From the NCBI GenBank assembly GCA_030692515.1, contig JAUXZS010000014.1:18479-82478 (forward strand): DNA of 64,000 bases, written 5' to 3'. A program made the position numbers and the translations under genes. This document shows, piece by piece, positions 25,710 through 35,920 of this stretch. This DNA comes from Bacteroidota bacterium. GTDB lineage: Bacteria; Bacteroidota; Bacteroidia; B-17B0; Aurantibacillaceae. Positions within the stretch are counted from its first letter, which is position 1; the number at the start of each line of letters is the position of its first letter. A model generated the notes under the pieces. It saw only the letters and a program-made list of their open reading frames with translations. It was not told the origin of the DNA and searched no databases.

Positions 25710-28217
25710 ATGGAGATTTTTTTATTACTAGTAATTATTGTATTACTAATTGTTTTTCATTTGTCTAAAAATTCAAAATTAAAAAAATCAGAAGAACGAC
25801 TTTCAAATATTGAAAACTATCTTAAAAAGGTAAATTTTAGTCAATCACAAAAAACAACTACTGCAACAACAGAAACGGCAAAAGAAGTTTCAGAAAAAAT
25901 AATCCCACCAACTATTAAACCTGAAATTGTTCCGCCTATAATCGTTGAAACTCCACCAGTTGTAATTAAAGAAACAATTATCCCACCCATAAAAGAAGTT
26001 GAGAAAGTTATTTCAAATACAACTGAACCAATAAAAATAATTCCACAACAACAAAAACAACCTGTTAAGCCATTAGTGCGACAAGAAGATTGGTACACTA
26101 AATTTAGAAAAAATAATCCCGACCTAGAGAAATTTATTGGCGAAAACATTTTGAGTAAAATTGCTATTACTATTTTAGTTTTAGGTATTGCCTTTTTTGT
26201 AAAATATGCCATAGACAAAGAATGGATAAACGAAATTGCAAGAGTTGGTATTGGTATTTTATGTGGGGGAATTGTTTTAGGATTTGCGCATTACTTACAC
26301 AAAAAGTTTAAAGCATTTAGTTCTGTTTTAGTTGGTGGAGGTATTGCTATTTTTTATTTTACAATTGGAATAGCCTTTCATCAATACCATATTTTTGATC
26401 AAACCACAGCTTTTATTATCATGCTCTTAATAACAGGCTTTAGTGTTTTTATATCTATACTTTACGACCGAATAGAATTAGCCGCCATATCAATTATTGG
26501 AGGTTTTGCAACACCATTTATGGTAAGTACAGGACAAGGCAATTATCAGGTTTTATTTACATACATATTAATCCTAGATATTGGCATGCTTATTTTAGCA
26601 TATATGAGAAAATGGAATCTCATCAATATTCTTGCTTACGTTTTTACAATGATTCTTTATTTTGGTTGGCTACAATCAAAAGTAATTGGGCAATTTAATC
26701 CTCCCTATAAAGGGGCTTTAATTTTTGGTGCAGTTTTCTACTTAATATTTATTTTAATGAATATCATTAATAATATCAAAGAAAAAAGAAAATTTGCCGC
26801 ATTAGATTTAACACTTTTAATTAGCAATACCTTTTTGTTTTTTGGTGGCGGTATGCAAATTTTAAATTATTATCATCCAGAACTAAAGGGTTTGTTTAGT
26901 ATTTTATTAGCGGGCTTTAATTTAATTTGTTCGTTTTTACTATACAAAAAGTTTAAAGCAGATGCTAAGTTGGTTTATTTAATGATAGGTTTAACTTTAA
27001 CATTCATAACGATTGCAGCACCTGTTCAACTTCGTGGTAATTACATAACTATCTTTTGGGCATTAGAAGCAGTATTACTTATTTGGCTGTCACAAAAATC
27101 ACAAATTGTATTATTCAGGTTTGCATCAATTATTCTAACATTGTTAATGGGTTTAAGCTTATTTATAGATTGGGTAAATATATACTCAAATTACAACCAT
27201 CAAACTGTAGATATTATTTTTAACAAAGCTTTTATAACAGGTTTAATTTCATCATTATCATTGTTAGGTATTGTATTCCTGTTACGTAAAGATGAAGAAA
27301 AACTCACCTATTTAGGTATAACGTTTAATCCAAAAAAATACAGTTCTGTTTTAAAAGGAATTTTTATTAGCTTAATTTATTTAACTGGCTTCTTAGAGGT
27401 AGTTTATCAAGTTAATGATTGGTTTGGAAATACATTAACGGTTCCTATTTTAATAATGGTTTATCATTTACTTTTCGTTGTAATTTTAAACAGTATCTCT
27501 ATCAAAATTCAAAATAAAGCCACACAAATTTTTATCTACATTTTAAATTTAATTAGTTTGATAATTTTCATTGTTGGTTTATCCTGGATGCCAATTACAG
27601 AATTAAAGGAGAGTTTATTAACTACAGAAAGTAATCAAATAGGATTTATTTTTCATTATGTCTCTCTTCTTGCCGTAATATTTATAGTGTTTAGAATGTA
27701 TAAAATGATTCATCAGAAAGAGGCATTTATTAAAGATAGAAAAATATTAAACACTACTTTAATTTCGATAGCAATCGTTTATATATCGAGTATTGAATTA
27801 ATATTACACGTTTTAAAATTAAATTTAACAAACGTATATAATCTCGCCTCTGATGATGATTATTTTGGTAAAATAATGGAAATCTCTACTGTTGAAACGC
27901 ATATCATCAAAATTGGTTTTCCAATCTTATGGGGTATTTTAGCCTTTGTGTTTCTTTTTATTGGTATGAAAAAGTATAATAAAACTTTTAGGATTGCATC
28001 GCTGTTATTAATTGCACTGATTTTATTAAAACTATTCACCTACGATATTAAAGATGCTTCTGAGGCAGGAAAAATAATTGCATTTATAATTTTAGGTGTT
28101 GTATTACTAATCATCTCTTTTATGTATCAAAAGATTAAGGCCCTATTAATAGATGACACTAAAAATAAAGAAACTTTTACAGAACCTAATCCCGATTCTG
28201 AAACAAAACAAGACTAG
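25710..28217 (+). CDS. DUF2339 multi-span membrane protein
   Basis: 835 residues from the ATG at 25710. A GTG 21 codons earlier is rejected because a TATCTTTA -7-like box (25682-25689, TTTG 17 bases upstream of it) lies between them, and because the ATG starts a membrane helix (MEIFLLLVIIVLLIVF). A short coiled coil (20-40) and a Pro/Val/Ile-rich linker with repeated IIPP/VPP (~65-125) follow. The DUF2339 core begins at WYTKFRKNNPDLEKFIGENILSKI and contains about 20 helices. The domain's function is unknown. It runs into the DUF3999-like gene after 18 bases, a pairing seen in other phyla, which suggests one envelope complex. Confidence 0.88.
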   Translation: MEIFLLLVIIVLLIVFHLSKNSKLKKSEERLSNIENYLKKVNFSQSQKTTTATTETAKEVSEKIIPPTIKPEIVPPIIVETPPVVIKETIIPPIKEVEKVISNTTEPIKIIPQQQKQPVKPLVRQEDWYTKFRKNNPDLEKFIGENILSKIAITILVLGIAFFVKYAIDKEWINEIARVGIGILCGGIVLGFAHYLHKKFKAFSSVLVGGGIAIFYFTIGIAFHQYHIFDQTTAFIIMLLITGFSVFISILYDRIELAAISIIGGFATPFMVSTGQGNYQVLFTYILILDIGMLILAYMRKWNLINILAYVFTMILYFGWLQSKVIGQFNPPYKGALIFGAVFYLIFILMNIINNIKEKRKFAALDLTLLISNTFLFFGGGMQILNYYHPELKGLFSILLAGFNLICSFLLYKKFKADAKLVYLMIGLTLTFITIAAPVQLRGNYITIFWALEAVLLIWLSQKSQIVLFRFASIILTLLMGLSLFIDWVNIYSNYNHQTVDIIFNKAFITGLISSLSLLGIVFLLRKDEEKLTYLGITFNPKKYSSVLKGIFISLIYLTGFLEVVYQVNDWFGNTLTVPILIMVYHLLFVVILNSISIKIQNKATQIFIYILNLISLIIFIVGLSWMPITELKESLLTTESNQIGFIFHYVSLLAVIFIVFRMYKMIHQKEAFIKDRKILNTTLISIAIVYISSIELILHVLKLNLTNVYNLASDDDYFGKIMEISTVETHIIKIGFPILWGILAFVFLFIGMKKYNKTFRIASLLLIALILLKLFTYDIKDASEAGKIIAFIILGVVLLIISFMYQKIKALLIDDTKNKETFTEPNPDSETKQD

Positions 28218-28235
28218 CATTTTAAAATCAAACAT

Positions 28236-29483
28236 ATGAAAAACAGATTTTTTATATTAATTATATTAATTAGTTGGGCTGCAAAATTTACCTCGCAATG
28301 CTACTCTCATCAAATAACTATCGATGGCATAAAATCAAACAGCTTATATAAAACACCCCTCAATCCAGAAGTAAAACAATATATGACTGCCGATTTGCAC
28401 GATGTTCGAATTCACGATTCTGCAAAAAACGAAGTGCCATACGTTGTTTTAAGTGAGCCATTATTAAAATCAAAATCCGATTTTATCGAATACAAAATTG
28501 TTTCTCAAAAACATTTTAATACTTATTCTGAAATTATTATTGCTAACCCAACTAAAGATAAAATTAGTAACATTGCTTTTAATATTAATAATTCCGATGC
28601 CTATAAATATTGTGCTATTGAAGGCAGCGAAGACATGAAACAATGGTATAGTGTTAGTGCGCAACAAGAATTAAGTTTAGCCTATAATGATGTTTACACA
28701 AACACCTATAAGTGTATTTATTTTCCGCTCAACGACTATAGTTACTTTAGATTATTAGTGGATGATTGGCACGCAGAACCTTTAAAGATTAACAGAGCTG
28801 GTTATTTTAAAAACTCAGTTATTGCTGGGAAGCTTAACGATGTTGTATTTACAAAAAATGTAAGTGAAGATAAAGTATATAAAAAAACTATTGTACAATT
28901 ATCTTTTTCTAATAATCAACATGTAGATAGAATTGATTTTAAAATAAAAAGTCCGCGATTATTTTCTCGAAACGCAAATGTTTATGTTAATCGTGAGCGT
29001 AAATTAAAACATAATAAAACAGAAAAATATCGTGAAGTACTTTTTGGATTTGAATTAAACTCTAATAGTCCTTTACTTTTTGATATACCCTATTTGAATG
29101 AGAAAGAAGTTTTTGTTGAAATAGAAAATAAAGATAATCCCCCATTAGAAATTGAGAGCATTAGCTGCAAACAACTAGCGAGTTACTTAGTTTGTGATTT
29201 AAACGCTGGTAATAAATACACTTTAAGATTTGGAAACAATGCATTAAAATTACCCGAATACGATTTAAGTAATTTTGTATCTAGCACTCCACAATTATTA
29301 CCAGAAGTTGAATTAGGCATAATTAAAGAAATTCCTAAATTACCCAAAGTTACAACCGAAAAACAAACTACTTTTTTTGAAACAAAACAGTTTTTATGGC
29401 TATGTTTGGGTTTAGGTTCAATTATCATCTTTTTCTTTTCGAAGAGTTTACTAAAAGATATGGCAACAAAAAAGGAGGATTAA
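28236..29483 (+). CDS. DUF3999-like exported membrane-anchored protein
   Basis: 415 residues. The signal peptide MKNRFFILIILISWAAKFTSQ is followed by a beta-rich periplasmic part (VRIHDSAKNEVPYVVLSEP; SNIAFNINNSDAYKYCAIEGSED; YNDVYTNTYKCIYFPLNDYSYFRLLV) and a single C-terminal helix (FLWLCLGLGSIIIFFFSKSLL, ~385-405) with a short charged tail. The layout and position after DUF2339 fit DUF3999. The family assignment rests on these features and was not confirmed by search. Likely forms a complex with the DUF2339 protein in the inner membrane (inference). Confidence 0.7.
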   Translation: MKNRFFILIILISWAAKFTSQCYSHQITIDGIKSNSLYKTPLNPEVKQYMTADLHDVRIHDSAKNEVPYVVLSEPLLKSKSDFIEYKIVSQKHFNTYSEIIIANPTKDKISNIAFNINNSDAYKYCAIEGSEDMKQWYSVSAQQELSLAYNDVYTNTYKCIYFPLNDYSYFRLLVDDWHAEPLKINRAGYFKNSVIAGKLNDVVFTKNVSEDKVYKKTIVQLSFSNNQHVDRIDFKIKSPRLFSRNANVYVNRERKLKHNKTEKYREVLFGFELNSNSPLLFDIPYLNEKEVFVEIENKDNPPLEIESISCKQLASYLVCDLNAGNKYTLRFGNNALKLPEYDLSNFVSSTPQLLPEVELGIIKEIPKLPKVTTEKQTTFFETKQFLWLCLGLGSIIIFFFSKSLLKDMATKKED

Positions 29484-29498
29484 ATCATAGAAACAGCT

Positions 29499-29909
29499 AT
29501 GCATATTTCTACGCCCAACGATTCTGAATTTGAATCTATAAAAAAATACATTTCAGAATTCGAACTTGATAACCGAGATTTAAAAAAAGAGCAATTCATA
29601 ATTGCCAAAAAAAAAAATGAATTAGTTGGCTTTGGAAGAATAAGAAAACATAGTTCATGCGACGAACTATGTTCTCTAGGGGTAATTATAAAAGAAAGAA
29701 AAAAAGGTATCGCCAAACAACTAATTCAACAATTCATTAAATTATCTAATCAACCTTTTTATTTGGTTTGCATTATTCCTGAACTATTTATTCCATTTGG
29801 TTTTAAAATTGTTACAGAATATCCAGAAGAACTAAAAAACAAATTACATTATTGTACTGGAGAATTAATTGTTGAAGAAGAATATGTTGTAATGAAGTAT
29901 CTAAATTAA
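29499..29909 (+). CDS. GNAT family N-acetyltransferase
   Basis: 136 residues, compact GNAT fold. It has LVGFGRIRKH (strand 4 region), CDELCSLGVIIKERKKGIAKQLIQQFIKL (acetyl-CoA binding motif A, with the R/K-x-G-x-A/G loop at KKGIAKQL) and FGFKIVTEYPEEL near the end. It transfers acetyl from acetyl-CoA; the substrate is unknown. The gene starts 16 bases after the DUF3999-like stop and ends at a terminator, so it is last in that run. Confidence 0.85.
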   Translation: MHISTPNDSEFESIKKYISEFELDNRDLKKEQFIIAKKKNELVGFGRIRKHSSCDELCSLGVIIKERKKGIAKQLIQQFIKLSNQPFYLVCIIPELFIPFGFKIVTEYPEELKNKLHYCTGELIVEEEYVVMKYLN

Positions 29910-29940
29910 AAAAGCCTCTGGAAAAATCCAAAGGCTTTTA
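29909..29940 (+). terminator. Rho-independent terminator after the GNAT gene
   Basis: AAAAGCCTCTGGA and TCCAAAGGCTTTT form a stem with one mismatch around a short A-rich loop. It may also act on groL transcripts from the other side. Confidence 0.75.
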
Positions 29941-29986
29941 AATTATATAACTTTTGTTTCAAAAAATTGAAAAGCTAAGAGCTTAT

Positions 29987-31678
<1,692 letters not shown>

Positions 31679-31705
31679 TTAAAACTGTGAAACCCGAAAC
31701 TGGAA

Positions 31706-31990
31706 TTAAATTATAGCGTATATATCGCTTTCTTTCATTATCAAATAATCATTACCATCAATAGATAATTCTGTACCTGCATATTTACCATAAAGTACAG
31801 TATCTCCAACTTTAACAGTCATAGGCTCTTCAGGTTTACCATTACCAACGGCTATTATTTTTCCACGCATTGGTTTTTCTTTAGCTGTATCAGGAATAAT
31901 TATTCCTCCGCTTGTTTTGGTTTCTGCCGGTGCAGGTTCTACAAGAACTCTATCCGCTAAAGGCTTTACTTTTACATTTGATTTTGCCAT
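31706..31990 (-). CDS. groS: Co-chaperonin GroES (10 kDa)
   Basis: 94 residues starting [20 protein letters not shown]. Longer versions of the frame run back to a TTG at 32047, but the promoter box at 32021-32028 lies inside that extension, so the ATG at 31990 is taken. The family blocks [13 protein letters not shown] (mobile loop), [10 protein letters not shown] and [11 protein letters not shown] are present. It caps the GroEL ring. No CIRCE (HrcA) operator is seen upstream; heat control, if any, must use another route. Confidence 0.96.
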   Translation of the reverse strand: MAKSNVKVKPLADRVLVEPAPAETKTSGGIIIPDTAKEKPMRGKIIAVGNGKPEEPMTVKVGDTVLYGKYAGTELSIDGNDYLIMKESDIYAII

Positions 31991-32020
31991 ATAATTTAAA
32001 TTTTTTAAAGAATTTTTTCG

Positions 32021-32028
32021 CAAAGTTA
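32021..32028 (-). promoter_or_regulatory. -7 promoter box (TAACTTTG) of groES-groL
   Basis: Exact TAnnTTTG on the minus strand, 30 bases before the groES ATG. A TTG about 21 bases upstream of it could be the -33 element. Confidence 0.7.
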
Positions 32029-32148
32029 ATCGCATAAATCGTACCAAGTCAATTTTTTATATGAATTTGGTCAAATTGTGCAAAAGAATAAATTTTTGGC
32101 ACGTTTCGGGTGACAAGGTGGCATTTTAAAAGAGGTGAAAAGTAAAAT

Positions 32149-32985
32149 TTATTTTGCTCTTTCTCCGTTTTTATAGGTTACAACGAAACCGTTATACCCT
32201 TTAATAACAAGGTCATCTTTCTTCTTAAAAGCTTCTTCTTTGGTATTAAAGTCGCCAATTAGTACTTTGTAAACTGCGCCCGCTTTTTCAATAGTTACTT
32301 TACCTAAATCACTATATTTTGCTTTTCCAGGATCAGAGCTAAAAGTACCAATTTGAACCAAGTAGGTTAATCCATCGTTCGAAGCACTTGAAGTGTTACT
32401 TGAAGTTGAAACCGGATTAGCTACAGAAGCAATTGTTGGCTCAGATGTTGCTAGAAGAGTTTTTGTTGACGGTGCTACTGTATTAGAAGGTGTTGGAGGC
32501 ACATTGGCTTCAATTACTTTAACGGGCTCTTCGGGTTGCTCAGGCAAATAACTTAAAGTTTTTGATACACCGTTAGGATCAATTTTTACATCAATTTGTT
32601 GTCCAATAACTTCTTTTTTAACGCCTGTTTCAATATAAGAAAATTTGTGGTTTAAAACTACGGGGCCAGTTGTTGAAGGTGTTTTTAATTTAAAAGAAAC
32701 TACAAATTCAGGTTCAGTTGGTAAGGTTACCCAAACAATTTTTACACGATTTTTCTCGAATGTAAAATAACCCGTTTTACTGTTACCTTCACTTGCTTCA
32801 AAACCTTCGGGCAATTCTAATTCATATTTTGAGAAGTTAGCGATTGAGCCTTTATTCAATTTAACTTCCATATTTAAATTTGAGCTAGGAGCAATACTTT
32901 TGGGAATATTTGTAACCATTGTAACTTGGGCTTTTGAACAAAAATTGATCGCCAATAATAAAATGATAAGATAAAAATTCTTCAT
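32149..32985 (-). CDS. SPOR domain exported protein
   Basis: 278 residues. The signal peptide MKNFYLIILLLAINFCSKAQ is followed by a beta-sandwich-like domain (~22-140, ELELPEGFEASEG, TGPVVLNHKFSYIETGVKKE), a Pro/Ser/Thr linker (~150-205) and a C-terminal SPOR domain (~208-275: YLVQIGTFSSDPGKAKY, KVLIGDFNTKEEAFKKKDDLV). SPOR domains bind denuded glycan strands of peptidoglycan at division sites. The linker suggests the N-terminal domain reaches away from the wall. It is transcribed divergently from the DUF481 gene. Confidence 0.85.
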   Translation of the reverse strand: MKNFYLIILLLAINFCSKAQVTMVTNIPKSIAPSSNLNMEVKLNKGSIANFSKYELELPEGFEASEGNSKTGYFTFEKNRVKIVWVTLPTEPEFVVSFKLKTPSTTGPVVLNHKFSYIETGVKKEVIGQQIDVKIDPNGVSKTLSYLPEQPEEPVKVIEANVPPTPSNTVAPSTKTLLATSEPTIASVANPVSTSSNTSSASNDGLTYLVQIGTFSSDPGKAKYSDLGKVTIEKAGAVYKVLIGDFNTKEEAFKKKDDLVIKGYNGFVVTYKNGERAK

Positions 32986-33001
32986 AATTTATATTTTTAA
33001 A

Positions 33002-33009
33002 CAAAGGTA
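33002..33009 (-). promoter_or_regulatory. -7 promoter box (TACCTTTG) of the SPOR gene
   Basis: Exact TAnnTTTG on the minus strand, 16 bases before the ATG at 32985. Confidence 0.6.
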
Positions 33010-33042
33010 CAAAAATGATGCAAATCTTAAGGTTTATCTTAA

Positions 33043-33050
33043 TAAATTTG
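33043..33050 (+). promoter_or_regulatory. -7 promoter box (TAAATTTG) of the DUF481 gene
   Basis: Exact TAnnTTTG, 11 bases before the ATG at 33062. Together with the minus-strand box at 33002 it makes a compact divergent promoter region of about 76 bases. Confidence 0.6.
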
Positions 33051-33061
33051 AAATCCAAAAT

Positions 33062-33808
33062 ATGAAAGTTTTTATCTGTCTTTTTAGCCTTTTCTTGTTT
33101 CAAACAAAAATATATGCTCAAATTATTAATATTGAAAATAAACGCTTTTTAAAAGATACTAATGGCTTTATTGGAAAAGCAGATGTAAACTTTAATATTA
33201 ATCAAAACATAAATCAAGTTTTATCGCTTGGTGTAAATATTCATAGCCAATATGTTCATAATAGGCATCGTATTTTAGCGATTGGCGACTTGGCTTTTAT
33301 TAAAGCCGGCACGCAAGATTTTGTAAATTCAGGTTACCAACATCTAAGATATAATTATAAAATGTATAAAATTATTACTTGGGAAGCATTCGTGCAGGCA
33401 CAATATAATCGTATTTTGTTATTGGATAGAAGATATTTAATGGGAACAGGGCCTAGATTTAAACTTATCAAGAAACCAAATATTAGAGCTTATACCGCGC
33501 TTTTATACATGTACGAATACCAGAGTCAAAATAACGATTCTATTGAAAGTTACAATAACAGAATGAGTAGTTATTTAACATTAAGTTTTGGTTCAAAAAA
33601 AATTGAATTTACATCCACCACATTTTATCAACCAAACCTTGCAAATTTTAACGACTATCGAATTGCTAACGACTCTTCTTTAGAAATTATTATTACTAAT
33701 CATTTTAACTTTAGGGTTGGTTTTAATTTGCTTTATGATACAAAACAACCAATTGGTATACCTGATTTGACTTACATATTAAAAAATGGTTTAACCTTTA
33801 AGTTTTAA
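33062..33808 (+). CDS. DUF481-like outer-membrane barrel protein
   Basis: 248 residues. The signal peptide (MKVFICLFSLFLFQTKIYAQ) is followed by IINIENKRFLKDTNGFIGKADVNFNINQN and a run of amphipathic strands with WEAFVQAQYNRILLLDRRYLMGTGPRFKL, as in DUF481 (YdiY-like) proteins, and a last strand ending TFKF. The aromatic C-terminus and strand pattern fit an outer-membrane barrel. Function unknown. Confidence 0.75.
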   Translation: MKVFICLFSLFLFQTKIYAQIINIENKRFLKDTNGFIGKADVNFNINQNINQVLSLGVNIHSQYVHNRHRILAIGDLAFIKAGTQDFVNSGYQHLRYNYKMYKIITWEAFVQAQYNRILLLDRRYLMGTGPRFKLIKKPNIRAYTALLYMYEYQSQNNDSIESYNNRMSSYLTLSFGSKKIEFTSTTFYQPNLANFNDYRIANDSSLEIIITNHFNFRVGFNLLYDTKQPIGIPDLTYILKNGLTFKF

Positions 33809-33816
33809 TTCAAAAA

Positions 33817-33848
33817 AAAAGCTGCCCTTATTAGAGCAGCTTATAATT
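33817..33848. terminator. Terminator between the DUF481 gene and the lipoprotein gene
   Basis: AAGCTGC pairs with GCAGCTT around a 10-base loop, with an A-run on the left and a T-rich run on the right, between converging genes. Confidence 0.7.
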
Positions 33849-33862
33849 TTTTTGTATTTAAT

Positions 33863-34846
33863 TTATTTTTTGAAATCTACTTTATAAGAAATTCCTTTAA
33901 TTAAAATTGTACCACTATTATCGCAAGGAGCTCCTTCAGAACCGTAATCAATCGATCGTGGATAAATTTTCGGGTCTGTTCCAGTTGTAAATGATGCAAC
34001 ACCATTAATAAATGGGTGAAACTCTGAATTAATAACAGATACAGAAGGTGTAGTTGAAATTCCAATAACTTTATCTGGTGAACAAGTATAATTTCTAACT
34101 AAAGGATTTTCAAGACCAACAGTAAATGTATAAGGTACATCGTTAAGAGTGTGCCCTTTAAAAGTGCCATCATAAGCAACAACTGCTAAAGACCAATTAA
34201 CCGCAGTTAGAGCAGTTGGAAGCAATTGTTTAGTATTTGATAATGTTTTATTCAAAGTACCAACCCAAGCTAATTTTTTGCTAGGAGTGTCAATCTTTGT
34301 CATTTTAAAATAACCATCAATACTCCATCTCAAATCTGTAGTTGCAGGATTTTGATTTGAAGCTGGAGCTAAATTTTTAATTCTAGATGCACCAACCGTA
34401 AGCGAAACTGAATCATCAATCATCCAACCATCAACTACATAATTATTTAATGAAATATTTCCATTAAAACCATAATCACGGTAATAGTTAGAGTTAATAT
34501 CAGTAAATGAGTATGTCATAACGATAGATCCACTACGAGTTTTGCCATCCATACATTTAGTATTATTAAAAGTTATAGAAGCTGACTGAGGCGAAACTGT
34601 ATTATTCACAACAGTAATAGTACCAGTTGATCCAGGTGCAGGAGCAACAAATTTAGGATAAGAATTCTCACCTAAAAAGCCACAAATCATATCTATATCG
34701 GTAACAACAGTATTGGCAAAAGAGGCATCAATAGCCGTTTGAAATTCAGTATCCGCTTCAGGAGCAGGAGTTTCTTTTTTATTACAACTTGTTATGAAAA
34801 TAGCAGTCGCTATTAAAACTGAAAAACTTAAAGTAATTTTTTTCAT
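33863..34846 (-). CDS. Lipoprotein of unknown function
   Basis: 327 residues from the ATG at 34846, which begins the lipoprotein signal MKKITLSFSVLIATAIFITSC (lipobox ITSC). The frame is open further upstream but that part overlaps the divergent ispE start and has no signal peptide. The mature protein is beta-rich with paired Cys (DMICGFLG, NTKCMDGKTRSGSIVMTYSF, RNYTCSPDK, GAPCDNSGTILIKG). I do not recognise the family. Length and general plan match the lipoprotein at 3245-4228. Confidence 0.8.
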   Translation of the reverse strand: MKKITLSFSVLIATAIFITSCNKKETPAPEADTEFQTAIDASFANTVVTDIDMICGFLGENSYPKFVAPAPGSTGTITVVNNTVSPQSASITFNNTKCMDGKTRSGSIVMTYSFTDINSNYYRDYGFNGNISLNNYVVDGWMIDDSVSLTVGASRIKNLAPASNQNPATTDLRWSIDGYFKMTKIDTPSKKLAWVGTLNKTLSNTKQLLPTALTAVNWSLAVVAYDGTFKGHTLNDVPYTFTVGLENPLVRNYTCSPDKVIGISTTPSVSVINSEFHPFINGVASFTTGTDPKIYPRSIDYGSEGAPCDNSGTILIKGISYKVDFKK

Positions 34847-34919
34847 TTTGATAAATAGTTTTGAAATAATTTGTTGCAATTTAGCGAAAATATTTGAACC
34901 AACAAATAATGTTAAAAAA

Positions 34920-35753
34920 ATGCTAGTTTTCCCAAATTGTAAGATAAATTTAGGCCTAAACATTACAAAAAAAAGGCCTGACGGTTTTCATGATATTGAA
35001 ACAGTTTTTTACCCCATAAATTGGTGCGATGCCCTTGAAGTCATTGAAAATAAAGAAGGAACAGAACCTTTTCTTTTATCAGAAAGCGGACTAAAAATTA
35101 ACGGTAAAAAGGAGGATAATCTTATTTTTAAAGCTTGGCTACTTTTTAATAAAATTAAAGCAATTCCCCCAATTAAAGTGCATCTACACAAAAACCTTCC
35201 AATGGGCGCTGGTTTAGGTGGTGGTAGCTCCGACGCAGCATTTTTTATTAATCTCATCGACCAAAAATTTGAATTTAACCTTACAAACAGTCAAAAAATT
35301 ACTATTGCTTCAAAATTAGGGAGCGATTGTAGTTTTTTTATTAATAACCAACCTGTTTTAGCAAAAGGCAAAGGCGACCAATTTTCACCTATTAAAATAA
35401 ACCTTTCTAATTATTATATTTTAGTTGTAAACCCTAACATAAATTGTAATACCAAGGAAGCTTACAATAGCATAACTCCAAAACTCCCACAAATTGAATT
35501 AGTTAATATTATTGAAAATGTCGCTATCAGCGAATGGAAAACAGTATTGTTTAATGATTTTGAAGAAACTATGTTTATAAAGTATCCCGAAATTAAAGTC
35601 CTTAAAGATTCTCTTTACAATTTAGGGGCATTATACGCCTGCATGAGCGGTAGTGGCAGCAGCGTATTTGGCATTTTTGAAACAGAACCAGAATTAAAAT
35701 TCAATACTAGCTATAAATATTATTTACAAACACCTGCATCAAAAACTTTGTAA
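34920..35753 (+). CDS. ispE: 4-diphosphocytidyl-2-C-methyl-D-erythritol kinase
   Basis: 277 residues from the ATG at 34920, which gives the family N-terminus MLVFPNCKINLGLNI with the invariant Lys8. GHMP-kinase motif PMGAGLGGGSSDAA at 95-108 holds the catalytic Asp105. Later CMSGSGSSVFGIF is the third GHMP motif. It phosphorylates CDP-methylerythritol in the cytosolic MEP pathway for isoprenoids. An upstream extension of the frame overlaps the divergent lipoprotein and is rejected. Confidence 0.95.
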   Translation: MLVFPNCKINLGLNITKKRPDGFHDIETVFYPINWCDALEVIENKEGTEPFLLSESGLKINGKKEDNLIFKAWLLFNKIKAIPPIKVHLHKNLPMGAGLGGGSSDAAFFINLIDQKFEFNLTNSQKITIASKLGSDCSFFINNQPVLAKGKGDQFSPIKINLSNYYILVVNPNINCNTKEAYNSITPKLPQIELVNIIENVAISEWKTVLFNDFEETMFIKYPEIKVLKDSLYNLGALYACMSGSGSSVFGIFETEPELKFNTSYKYYLQTPASKTL

Positions 35754-35920
35754 ATCTTAAAAAACTTTTTTTCTTTGTTGTCTGATAAATGAAATCTAAT
35801 TTTCAAATAAAACATAAATGTAAATGGCTCCCATGCCATTAATCTATTATTTGAGAGCTACGGTCTCTCTTACTTTCGAAAATAAATTTATCAATTACAA
35901 TTAAAAAAAAATAAACTACC
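35754..35920 (+). other. Leader region of lysC-lysA with two small hairpins
   Basis: The 167-base gap before lysC holds ATGGC/GCCAT (35824-35839) and GAGAG/CTCTC (35853-35869) hairpins. There is no match to the lysine riboswitch that I can make, no T-run after either stem, and no exact -7 box. A control role is possible but unsupported. Confidence 0.25.

Noticed and set aside
31991..32148. CIRCE/HrcA operator before groES-groL
   Set aside because: No TTAGCACTC-type inverted repeat is present.
34794..34919. Longer N-terminus of ispE
   Set aside because: It overlaps the divergent lipoprotein signal peptide and lies in front of the conserved family start.
35754..35920. Lysine riboswitch before lysC-lysA
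   Set aside because: Two short hairpins are present but the length, conserved core and terminator expected of a lysine riboswitch are not seen.
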